Shown piece after piece: positions 39,001 through 50,538 of a stretch of DNA of 64,000 bases (positions are counted from its first letter, which is position 1; each line of letters starts with the position of its first letter). The stretch comes from Escallonia rubra. Taxonomy: Eukaryota; Streptophyta; Magnoliopsida; Escalloniales; Escalloniaceae. The notes beneath the pieces were generated by a model. The model was given only the letters and a program-made list of their open reading frames with translations, searched no databases and was not told the origin of the DNA. The stretch is from NCBI GenBank assembly GCA_033065855.1, contig JAVXUO010002887.1:310001-374000 (forward strand), given 5' to 3'. A program made the translations under genes and the position numbers.

Positions 39001-42000
39001 CCATCAGTATTCTCAAATCCACCAACAACACTCCATCCTACTAATCAATCAACCATACGAGAAAACGTCCTCAAATGCCTCCAGCACACCTTCAACCCCC
39101 CCAACACAAAAAAAAAAAAAAGAGTAGCAAATCCCCACCTTCACCCCCCTCGTTCATCCTGTGGTACAAACCCCCATTACAAAAAAGTCCCCTCTAGCAT
39201 CAAATCTCCCTCTTTTTATCTCGTATTTTTCTTTAGCCAAGCATTTACAATTCCTATCCGACATTCTCCCTTTCTTATAGCAGAGTGTCCCCATTCTTCC
39301 AACCTTGCCCTCTCGTTCATTTTCTAATCCCTTTAAAATCTTTCCGGGGTGAAAATCGACTAGGAGCGACATGGCTGCACTAGCCAGCCACGAAAATCGA
39401 TGTCTCTAATACAACAGCCTCATTTTCAGGCAAGGTTCAAAAACACCTAAAAAGATCATTCTCTGACGAGATCACCCTTTCCTATGCTCAATTGTTAACA
39501 ATTCTTCTTTTTCACTATAAGCAATTGAGGAAGCTTTTTGACATAACGAGACTGCAAATATGCTATCACGGCATCAGTACCTTAAATTTTTTAGAATATG
39601 TATGTATATGCATCATCAAGGTACAATCGAAGGAATACATATTAGGTCAAATAACTGAGATATAGCTGCACCAACCTAAATAAAAAATAATACTTTCAAA
39701 GCATCAGAGGCAAGTAAGTAACATACGCTTCTTTGAACTCCATGAGTTTTGCATGGGACAGTGCGTCTGCCGCAAACAAAATGCACGAATCCTGCCAAAA
39801 TTTTCTCTTGGAGCCTGAGTTATCAGAGACGCCATTAACACTACCATTTTGCAGTTCCTGGCAGCTCGGCCCTCTTCCCTTTGTCGCGTTGCTTCCTGCA
39901 TCATTATCCTCACAACGATCTGCTACCGAGGAACTGACGTTCACGCTCTGAAACTTTCCTTTCCCATTTACTAACAAAGACGATTGGGTTTTCTCACTAT
40001 CAACTGCACCAGCTGAATTATTTGTACAAACACCATTCCTATGCTCTGATAAGGGCTTATTATTCTCTCTTTTCTCCTTAGATATTGAGGCTTTGACATG
40101 GCCATTCTCTTTGTTGGAATCTCTTTTTTGAAGAACAATTTTAAAATTAGCAATACCCGGCAACTTCTTGGTACCAGAGCTTCCAGGGCGGCTTAACTTC
40201 GTCTGTGGACTAGAAGGTACTTTATCGTCCTTCAATGTGGTTGACTTATCCATCTCAGGAGGGTGTTCAGCAAATGGTTTTGTATCCACTGATGTTTTTG
40301 TAGGAACTGCCTTAGGAATTCTAAATGTGCCGTTTCCATTGGAATCGTAAGATTTTGTTCCATTAGTAGCCAAAGCTGTTTTGGCAAGTACTGGCCTCTG
40401 TTTGGTGCGAGAGAAGAAAAGAATATAAACCTTTTCTGACAAAACCTCCTGCAGGGTTGAAAGTGAGACATACGAATCGTTGCAGCAATACCAACGGCCC
40501 ATCACATCCTGTACACGTAAAGATACAAAATAAGCAACATAGCCGCGTTGCCAGAGCTAGCATCAGCACAATCAAATATACAAGATACCTTGATGTACGC
40601 ATAATAGTGACCGGAATCTGGAGAAAATCCAGAATGCACTATGGTAGCAAAAAGATTATACTCTGGATTGGGGTCCTGAAGCATGGGAATAAACTCGGAT
40701 TAGATAATGCAACCAAACGGAGACGGCGAGATATCAAACAGTCGACGTAGTGGCAAGCAAGACGAAAGAGAACGTCATTTGAGAAGTTTCAGTTTCATAA
40801 AAGAAAATGTTATATTACATGACAGCCCCATACAAGGTCAAAAAGCATGCAATTGATCGATGCCGGTGGAGAAAATTATATAATTAATGACTAGTGTGCA
40901 TGCCACCAAAAAAAAACAACCACAACCATAATTCAGGACCAGATCATTCCTAAAACCAAGGCTATAGCGGCTATAAATGTGGCACTCCTGTACTTCAAGT
41001 AAATGGACATGCAGATCCCACTGCATGCATGATATTATTCTGTATGCCTAAAGTTTCCACCTACAACATAATCTTGTGAGATTACAAGCCTATAAACTCC
41101 CCCAACACCCAAGGTGATTTTAAAACTTATCCCTCATCAACTCCCACTTCCTCAGGATGCAAGAGCTTGATCTACCCTGACCTCCGTTCAAAACTATCCA
41201 CGTTTTCAGCAGCCACGCATTGCTAAAATCTTAAGACTTGTCAAACCCACGGTTCCAAGGATCTAAACTAAATGCCCTTGTCAAATGCAAGGTCTTTTAA
41301 ACTCACAATAGTATATCATGACCAGAAGCATCCTCACCACTCTCCACCATCAAAACAAGCTGCCTTGGAGCAACTAAACAAATTTTCCGATGCTCATAAA
41401 AACTCTGCAGGAGGAAGAAGCAGAAAAGAAGGAAATTGAATACATACTGAGCATAGGGGGGAAGGGCGCACCCACCTTTTAAGCATATGTTGGAGAAGGA
41501 GAAATTGAATTCAACAATAATACTTTTAACTATGGGCCTCTCTTGTCCAAGTGTCGGTGGGTACAGATACAGTGTAAACCTACCTGTGAAGCAGGGATGT
41601 TAGACCGATTATACATATTTATCTCTTTCACAAAATCTGATTTCCTGATCTGACACCGTCAGATAAAAGATAAGAAAAACAGCAGATGTACGGGATGGGG
41701 CCTTCAGCAGTAATCCTAACATTTTACTAATTATAAAGATACCAGTGAGATGTGATTTAGGAAAGATCAACAGTAACTGTTAGCTCGAGGGTATCTCCTG
41801 CAATCCCAAAGGAAAGATTCATAACCAAGTAGTACAAGAGTCGACAAAAAAATCGCATCACCAAACAATGGTCACCCTAGGCAGGCGCTGGTAAGGTAAA
41901 CTCGATACAAAACCTTGGTATGAATCAGGACAAACTGTCTGCTCTCCACCCAAACCCCCAAAAATTCCCATATTTATGCTAATCAAAAAATTCCCCAATA

Positions 42001-45000
42001 AAACCTGGTAGAACCAACAACCAGCATTGCCCTTGCTCTCATAACAAAAGCCGAACATTGATAAACAAAATTGTGTGCTCAATTGCTCAAGACTAGAATT
42101 CTATGATATGCTAACCCTTATAAATTGAGATGTTAAGGCATCAAGGAACATGTAAGGATCAGGAAACTTGATTATTGTTCGACAGAAATGTATTTGGTCA
42201 ACACAAGCGTGTCATCACAAAGAAACCAGAGTCCCATTTTCAATGCATATACAATTATTAGTCAAACAGCTGCTTGCAGGAAGTCAGCCAAAAAAAGGCA
42301 GGAAGTCACTTTCCCAACGGCACAAGGAATATGCAAGGATCACAAAGTTTCAATTATAGTTCAATGGAAATGTATACAGCCAACATAAATGTGTCCTAAC
42401 AAAGATGCCAAAGTCCCAATCCCAATTCAAATACCTATAATTAGTCAAACTGTTGCTGCAGGAAGTCGCTTTATTGAAGAAACTAGGAGCAATTAGTTCT
42501 AGATACAAAAGCAGCGCGCCGAACATTCTTATTCAAAAAACTTTCAGCCAGTCAAGTAATATTAATCAGGAAAATACTGGAAAAGCTAGCAAAACGTCCA
42601 GGCTATATGGTTGTGCTCACGAAAACGTAATAAGACTTAAAGAGGTGCATAGGTAGTGCCGGAGATTTTGTCCAGCGAGTCATTCAATAATAATCGATAT
42701 GCAACACCAATTTGTCAATGCTAAGCAGAGAAGAGCAACACGGGTAGAAAATTGTGCCTTTTACAATTGCTTTACGGTTATTGAAGTCATATATCTAGAA
42801 ACGTCCAACACCAGTTATATTTGTTGTAAAAAGAATTACCGCGTCTTGTCATCCAACAATGCGTTTATTCTTAGTTTTATTGGGGTCATTTTGTCACCCA
42901 GGGCGCCAAATAACATATCAGATCACACACATCACCACTGATTATTCTATCCGATGGGTCATTTAAAGCCACTTGGTCACCTGCAAGGCCGCCATTGCTA
43001 AGATGGAAAGATAGACAGAACAATGTCAACATGAGGAGCTTCCTATCCCACACCCGAATATTAATAAGACTTCCTTGGCCTTACAAGAGCCAAGGATCTA
43101 TACTGTGGTGGCAGGAGTCATTACAACAATTAACAGGGCGGCTCTGGAAGCTCAGGCCAAATACCATGGACTTCAGTGTTGATTGATGCCAGTGTCCTTG
43201 CAGGGAACCATATGATCTCACATCATGATACTGTGAAAGCCGAAGAGTCCCATGTCCTCGTAAATAAAGAGCTACGGATCTAAGATTGCCTTCCTAGGCT
43301 TACAGCCTTTAAGGGAAGCTCATTCTCCATGGCAGCGCACGAGTTGTTAAACAAGTTATATACCACTGGTTGCTATGTGGGAATTTCAAGTCACAACATA
43401 TCTTATCAAGCACCATCCATTATGGTCAGAAATCATGTGAGCGATCAAGCTTTTGCAGGCATAAAGTTTCTCTGAGTCTATTAATAAAATAATCGGCAAT
43501 AAACAGCCCATGCATGCACCCTTCCTCCATACTCAGCTCTACTCAACTAAGCAATTGTCCCAAACTAGTTGGTTAGGCACACTGATAGAGATAAACATTT
43601 CCTGTAATAGTCTACGGAAAGAGTTACGCTGCTCAAGAGAAAATAGGAGACCAACAGAACCAAATGCAAGAAAAAGTGCGCTGTGAGTCTGGATTTATGT
43701 AGAACTAAGAATGGTTGCCTCCCTCCTTGAGGGCATAAAAAGGTGCAACTAATGAGACAATAGGGATGAAATAATAATGTACAGGAAAGTAGGAGGAGAA
43801 GAATATTTTCTGTGGCTCTTAAATCATAAGTGGTCATCAACATTACTCCAACCATCACAAGGTAGAGCAAAGTTTCTATTTTTCTAATCTCCTTGATTGT
43901 ATAGTCTCTTGGCGTTGATTTGCTAGCCACCCACCCTCTCCTTTCTCTTTGCTTAGAACAACTTCAAGCACCATGGGGACGCTTGAGAAGGTTGAGGCGT
44001 TCAAGCAAGCAAGGAGAAACGAGGGGACCCTTGAACCACCCATTTACTGACCTTACTGTATAAGGAATTTGCACTTCATTTCTATATTAATTTCCAGAGA
44101 AATGCAACTGCAAGCTAGTTAGATCATGGAAAATCTCTTATGTGCAAGTGTAGATGTCCAGTGTTATTCGAACATACATTTAATTATCCTATTTATGGGC
44201 GTGCATATAAATATGTACGCGGCTGATCCACATCTAACGCTGGGAAAGCCCCTATTTCCACAGCTGTGATCCAGCCGTCCACGTCGCACAATGGACGGCT
44301 GAAATCTCTTTTTACTATGAATTTACGCCTACCACCCTCTTAACATTTAAGCGCAAATTGCCCCTCAAATGCATTTATCTCTTCTTCTTCTCAAATTTCC
44401 ACCAACCTCCTTCCTCCACCGGCAGCTTCCTCCCAACTGCATCACCAAGAGTGACGACTCCATCGTTAAGCACACCATCTACCACCTCATCTCCCCATTT
44501 TGTATGTGAATCTTGATGCCACACATTCGGCAGCCATCCAACATGCCCTTCCTTAGGATGTTACCCAAATCTGTTTAGTGGAGTCAATTCCAAGTCCATG
44601 TAATTTATTTATGCAATACGATCACAGTAGTATCTTGAAACTTTTCAGCAGTCTTCTATTAGTTTCTCATTGCCAGCAATTGTAATTGCGATGCCGGAAA
44701 CCGCAAATTAGAACATACACGTACCTACAACAAACTATTTCTAAGCATCACAAATCTCTAATGGTGGTTTGTTGCACATTCATCGTCCATCCCGCATACC
44801 ATCATTACTGTCATGATATGAAACCACCGTCAATACCACCATCACACACCCCCACCATCACCACCGTCACTACCACCATAATGCACCCACATACGCACTA
44901 TCGTGAAATCACCTAGCACCGCCACCCCTCACCGTGAAATTGACCTAACATCATCTACCCACCCCCATCTTACCACTACCACCAGAATCATCGAGTACAG

Positions 45001-48000
45001 CCACCCTAGCCGTGATATTTGCCAACGACCATCGCATACTACCCATTACCAGATGTATCGCCACCACAGCACCACCATCATCCCCATTGATGCCGTCAGA
45101 TCACATAATCTCAATGGTGGTGATTTAGGACTTCAGTAAGGCAGTGGAATGGTGGTGGCCTCAGTGGTGGCCTCAGTGCGTATAAAGGGGGAGAGGGGGA
45201 GAGAGAGAGAGAGAGAGGAATTCGTTCTCATAAAAAGAACAAAGAATGAGAGGAGGGACAAATTTTGGAATGCGAACAGACCAGCCCTCTTTGGGATGAA
45301 TAGGCTAGTGAGCTAAATATCTCAGCCATCCATGGTTCGACGACGATGGATAGGCTAGTGAGCTAAATATCTCAGCCATCCATGGTGCGACGACGATGGC
45401 AGGATCACAGCAGGAAAAATAGGAGTTTTTCTAGCGCTAGATGTGGATCAGCCGCCTAAACGTATTTATATATACATATCCCGCAACAAGATCAATTAGA
45501 TAAAACATAAAAACACCTTTGGTAGAATGGCATGCTTAAATGACAATAACATCGATAATTGTTGGGCATGTGTGTTTATTACTCCCTTCGTCCTTATTTA
45601 TTTGATCACATTTGACTTGCACATATATTTAGGATATGAGTTACTCCATCCGTCCAACATAAATTGATCATATTTTCTTTTTGGGAAGTCCCACAAAAAT
45701 TGCTCAATTTCCAATGTAAGAAGATTCTGTAGGTACTCTTACATATTTATCCTTTTTACACTTTTTATTCTATTTCTCTACCCACAGTTACCTCTCCATC
45801 AACTCGTTTTCTCTCTCCTGGCTGACTTTCTTACACTTTTTCATTCATTTTTCTCTCCACATATAAACACTCTACTAATCTATTTTCTCTCTCCTGACCC
45901 ATTTTCTTCCCCTCCTCTCTCAAGGGTAGAATAGGAAACACACAATATATCACTTAAATCCTCAATCTGCGTGCAAAAAAAGTTGATCAAATTATCAGGG
46001 ACGGAGGAAGTATATTTTATGAGTTTTCCATTCTACCCCAAAAGAGAGAAAAAGAGAGGGAGAGAAGGAAGAAAGTGGATCGGGAGAGGGAAAAATGGAT
46101 TGGTGGGGAATTCAATATGGAGTGAGAAATAGAATAAAAAAAAGTGTAAGAAGGGTATATATGAAAAAACACTTATGGAATCTTTTTCAATTGGTGACCA
46201 TTTTTTTTTAGGATAGCCCAAAAAGATATAGTATCAATTAATTGGGGACGAATGGAGTAGAAGATAACTTTATTTATGCTAATCGTTATTTTTGTATCTG
46301 AGCATTAATCCAGAAATAAGGTGTACTAGCAAAAAAATATATATGCATAAATAGTGGAGGAACTCTAGATTTTATTTTCTGGTACTAAAATCTAGAGGAG
46401 TTTTCTACCACTTCTTTCCAACCTTAGTGTTAATTTCACTATGCATAGGAGTTCCTGTTTCTCAGTGCCTCCTCTGGCTAAACATGTTCAAAACCCTATC
46501 ACTAAGTAGGTTAGGTTACTACATTTTTAGAAAACCTATGTTCAAAACCCTGTCACTAAGTAGGTTAGGTTACTACATTTTTAGAAAACCTCATTCGTGA
46601 CTACTATGTCTAACTTCTCACTTTTCAACTACTACTAAAGGTAAACCCTCTTCTCATCACTAACGTTTAGATTGCCAAACTACTTCCTTAATCACAAAAC
46701 GTTCCAGTATTAGAAGTTTATTCCCTTTCCTATATAGATTACAAGCATATATTCTCCACATGTGAGAGATATGTCTTCATTTTACGAATATGTTACTCTC
46801 AAATTACTTAAAGTCCTCCACCATATCTAATAAATGAAAGATGTTTCAAACTTACAAACTCAAATAAAACCATATAGTCATAAAAGAGTTCTGTTTCCAC
46901 CAACAAAGGGGCACACATTTAAAGGCAAAATACACTCAACTATCGAAGCACATCCACAAGCTGTCCAGGAAAGCTATGAAGGCATGATGGGTACCAGATT
47001 TGCCTTCCAAGAGCAACAAATTTATAGCAAAAAGGTATTATAAGGAACCATTCCAAACCACCTATCTTCCTCCTCCAACCCCAAACCCCACATTCATTCA
47101 TAACCTTATTCGAGCTCCCAACATAGAAATTCCTCCTAAACACGGAGGTCCAAGAAAGACCACTTGGTACTCCTATTATCGGTTGGAGCCATATTCATTC
47201 ATAACCCTATTCCAGCTCCCAATCATGGAAATTCCCCCTAAACATGAGGTCCAAGAAAAACCACTTGGTACTCCTATTATTGACTGGGGACACAAAACGT
47301 TATCGGCCTATCAAAAGGCACTAATTCAAATGGTTCGAGTATCTATGCCCAAAACTTACGTTTCCAACCCTTCGCCAAAATGAAAATTTTCAAATGGTAT
47401 TTATGATTATCAAAATCATGACTGAACAACAGTACTAAACATCATCATGTCCTAAAAGATAATAAGTAGGTTAACTCGTGCAAATGTCATGTTAAGAGAC
47501 AACCAATCCAAATGTACAAGTACTTTTAGCTTGAACAGATAGGCAGACCAACACACCTGGCTAGTTTTGCACATATAGCTCGAGAGCACCAATAGTTCCT
47601 CAAAAGCAACGAGCTTGTCAATCTTCCCACCAAATATGCCCTCAAACCTCTACACAACCAAAATAACAGCAAGACATTTAAGTACAACCATGTAGAAAAT
47701 GCACACGATAACAAAAACTCATAAAAAAAACTAACAGTAATAACTCAGAGCACCGAAAACTACCTTAAGCTGAATCACTAACACATTAGGTGCTTGAAAA
47801 ATAGACATTTGTTTCCTCGCTGCCACCAACTTCTTGCAACTATGCAAAAAGAAGACATAAGAGTACTTAAACAGAACACATATAAAAGCAATGAATAGGG
47901 AGATTAAAAAACTTACTTATCACACTTGTACTTATTATTCCCATCCAAAACCTCAGCCTGAAAAAACTTCTGCAGCGCATCTCTCAGCGAATTCGAATGC

Positions 48001-48763
48001 AACAGGTCAAGGCTTATATCCATAATCTCGTCCACCTTATTCGACTCCAATCCGCACGAAAGACACTTCACCTGGCTCTGCAAAGCGCCCCCGAATATCT
48101 CCTTAACCACCGTACCGCCGCCAAAACCCTCACCGCCGCTGTGACCGTTGGCGCTACCATTACCATTAGCAACTCCCCCTCCATTGCTAACCCTACACTT
48201 CTGCAACTTCTTCAACCGTAGACACGTGTTGTGGCACGCATCGATCACGTAGCGCAGGAACTCGTGCGCGTCCTCCTGCCGCCCTAGCTTAAAGCTCTCC
48301 GCGAAGATCTTTATACAACTATTGATTCTCGAAGGCGTGTCCAGCGCCTGATCGATGCTTAACGACCTAACGATTCGCTTCTCTAACAAACAAAAAGGGC
48401 ATTCGCCACGTTTCTCCCGCTCCGCCGCCGAATCGCCTGCAAAAAACACAAGAAAAGGTCAAAACAAAACGAGCCAATTTGGAAGGGAGCGAGAAGAATC
48501 GATGGGGGGGTGGGGAATTGGAATTGGGGGGGCGTACAGGAGATGGAGTGGCGGAACTTGAGGCAGAAATTGGCGAGGGGAGGGGTGTAGGTGAGGCACT
48601 GGAGGACGCTGTTGAGGTAGCAGGTGTTGCCGAGGTTCTTGAGGCCCAGGGGCGGGCCGGGCTTGCGCTTGCGGTGGGGGTTGGGCTGCCAGGTCATTTG
48701 CAAGGCCATCAACGACCCTCTGGCGGCGACCCCGCTGCATTGGATGGCAACCCCCACTTCCAC
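36097..48763 (-). CDS. UBP25: Ubiquitin-specific protease, UBP25-like
   Basis: Eight coding exons on the minus strand: 48763-48538, 48436-47917, 47839-47764, 47649-47557, 40675-40589, 40508-39727, 36960-36832 and 36226-36097. All junctions keep frame, giving 680 aa. The C19 peptidase domain has the Cys box [18 protein letters not shown] (Cys48), an Asp/Gln region [10 protein letters not shown], zinc-finger-type pairs (CPFC, CLSC, CDNC) and the His box [16 protein letters not shown] (His328), followed by WYCCND. A low-complexity Ser/Lys/Asn tail of about 270 residues follows, then [17 protein letters not shown] and [16 protein letters not shown]. It removes ubiquitin from proteins, in the cytosol or nucleus. 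The length is close to the 661 aa I recall for Arabidopsis UBP25, and the neighbours agree. The 3'-most two exons were joined by phase and motif and are the least certain. Confidence 0.93.
42170..42475. repeat. Diverged tandem repeat, about 185-bp period
   Basis: CAACACAAGCGTGTCATCAC..AGTCAAACAGCTGCTTGCAGGAAGTC (from about 42,198) recurs in altered form from about 42,381 (CAACATAAATGTGTCC..AGTCAAACTGTTGCTGCAGGAAGTC). Confidence 0.6.
44197..45482. mobile_element. DNA transposon-like element with long terminal inverted repeats
   Basis: GCGGCTGATCCACATCTAACGCT at 44219 is inverted at 45433-45455, and similarity continues inward for about 100 bp (CTGTGATCC, CGTCGCAC, ATGGCTGA). A 53-bp tandem duplication (TAGGCTAGTGAGCTAAATAT unit, 45,297-45,400) interrupts the right repeat. 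The interior is CACC/CATC-rich simple sequence with no transposase, ending in a (GA)n tract near 45,190-45,217. The exact ends and target duplication are unresolved, so it is Mutator-like or another TIR family. Confidence 0.6.
45582..46257. mobile_element. Stowaway-like MITE (outer), interrupted
   Basis: It begins TA|CTCCCTTCGTCC at 45582 and ends GGACGAATGGAG|TA at 46257, the Tc1/mariner (Stowaway) terminal signature with a TA target. It is interrupted by a second Stowaway at 45644-46010. Confidence 0.65.
45644..46010. mobile_element. Stowaway-like MITE (inner)
   Basis: It begins TA|CTCCATCCGTCC at 45644 and ends GGGACGGAGGAAG|TA at 46010. It sits inside the outer Stowaway, so it is the younger insertion. 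Confidence 0.65.
46484..46591. repeat. Perfect-looking 54-bp tandem duplication
   Basis: ATGTTCAAAACCCT.TCACTAAGTAGG..TTTTTAGAAAACCT occurs at 46484-46537 and 46538-46591 with one visible difference (CTATC/CTGTC). Confidence 0.9.
47092..47290. repeat. Tandem duplication, 101-bp unit
   Basis: ATTCATTCATAACC..CCACTTGGTACTCCTATTAT is present at 47092-47192 and, somewhat diverged, at 47193-47290, within the long protease intron. Confidence 0.85.
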
Positions 48764-50538
48764 GAGGAGGATCGCATCCCTCTCTCTCCCCGGAATCTTC
48801 CTCCCGGTCTCTCTTCTCTCTATGGGTCGTGTAATCGTGTTTCGGGGGTTTTGGATTTGGTCGAGTGTGTGTGTGGGTAACTTGGAGGGGGTGGTTTTAA
48901 CTTTTAAGTGAAGTCCCCCTTACCACCACCAACCCTTCAAGTCCGTTCATTCGTCCTCGTGAGGCTTTGCCTTTCCCCTGCTAAATATGCACTCCGGTTG
49001 TCGATAAACGCGTTCCCTTTTAGCAATTTGAATTCCATTTTTATCGTTTTTAAATCAGATTAATTTCTAAGTTTCACCCTTTTCATTTTACCTTTTCTTC
49101 TCTCTGATTATAGAGTTGTGACATACTTTTTAACATTATTTTCGATAAGAGCATTATAATATTTATCAAAAACAATTTAGAGTGAATATCATTCCTTCTT
49201 TTATGAATACAGGCTTGGATTTGAAAATATTGTAGTTAGTCTTTCTGTTCAAGTGGTATAACTATCCTCATTTAAAGAGTTTTTTAAAAACTGACGACTA
49301 CTTCAGCTTCGATTCGTGAATTAAGGATTATCATGGTACTTGATTGTTAGATCAATTATTATTATTACGGCTTTATTGATAGGTTAGCTCTAATGCCAAA
49401 AATATTTTTAACTTTTGTCGAAGTAAAGCCTATTTTGGTTGGTTCCGCTACTTGCTTCACTCTGCTATGGCCGATAGAAAACAGTGGTCGTAGCGGCGAT
49501 ATTTGTAGTTTTTCACTGTGGAATTTCAAGTTACAAAAAATGCTTAGGCTGCCAAAAATTGTCAAGACACTCCTTTTAGGAGGTCTTGCATAGAACAAAA
49601 GCATAAATTGTATGCACCATAAGCAAAATCTTGTCTTTCATTTAAGTAGTAACTTGCATGCAGTAACGTAACATAATTGTCTGTCCCATTAGCTAATATT
49701 TTCTCTCATTCACATCAAGTTCTTACTAATGAAGTCTTTTTGACCCAATTGGATTAAACTAAAAAAACAGAAGAGGAGGAATTAAGAGCTTGTTATAGGC
49801 TCTGGGCAAATGCAGTGTAACATGTCACCGAATCCACATCAGAAAGAGAGTGCAGATCCGCATCACCTCCCCTGTTTTACCAGAAGCCAATCTCCAAATG
49901 GACATAGTTGCCCAAACTTCTTCCATCCTCCATACTAGTAAGTAATAGTTACCGACTTTGTCAACCTGCATTCTATATTTTAACCTAGGTTTTGCGTATA
50001 CAAAATAAACCAACCAAAATAAATTGCAGCCCAATGCCCAGTATTCAATAGTTACGCGCAACTCTGCATCATTGTCATCATCAATCGTGCTAAAACTTCA
50101 TTTGTGAAAATAATGAGATTATATACAGAGCTTGAGTATGGCTTTCTATTGGTTATCGAGTTTCACTATGATCTTCAAGTAACATCTTTAAATACAAAAT
50201 TTCAGGGAGCAACCAGATTTTGAAGACTCTCCACTTCCACCCTTTACAAATGCCTTCATTGTTTATGCCCCAGCCGCCAACAAAATCTCAATGTATAGCA
50301 GCTGCAGCAATTAGTGGAAAGGAACACAGATCTTACGCCTTGATGCATCACTTGACCAAAATTCAAGTATACAAATCTGCCATTGTAACAAAAGAGATGT
50401 TCCAGTATTGTTGCTACATACATAATATTTCATTTAGAAGGTAAAGCTAAACCTGACTGTTTTCTGAGAAGAATTGCTTATTAACTATGATAAGTGCATA
50501 CCTTGGAGTAACATGTGAGACCACTTGTCATATATTAT
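48764..50538 (-). promoter_or_regulatory. Upstream region of UBP25-like gene and 3' region of translocator
   Basis: Both flanking genes lie on the minus strand, so this 1.8 kb holds the protease promoter and 5' UTR (near 48,764-48,950, GC/CT-rich) and the translocator's 3' UTR (below 50,539). No additional gene or bounded element was recognised. Confidence 0.5.

Larger units (their letters stand above)
40676..47556 (-). other. 6.9-kb intron of UBP25-like gene, transposon-rich
   Basis: This intron lies between the YMCKTSQ exon and the DPNPEYNLF exon. It contains a diverged tandem repeat (42,170-42,475), a terminal-inverted-repeat element (44,197-45,482), two nested Stowaway elements and small tandem duplications. 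43,200-44,190 and 41,000-42,160 show nothing recognisable. Confidence 0.8.

Noticed and set aside
45297-45400. 53-bp tandem duplication as a separate satellite
   Set aside because: It lies within the right inverted repeat of the element at 44,197-45,482 and is better described as part of it.
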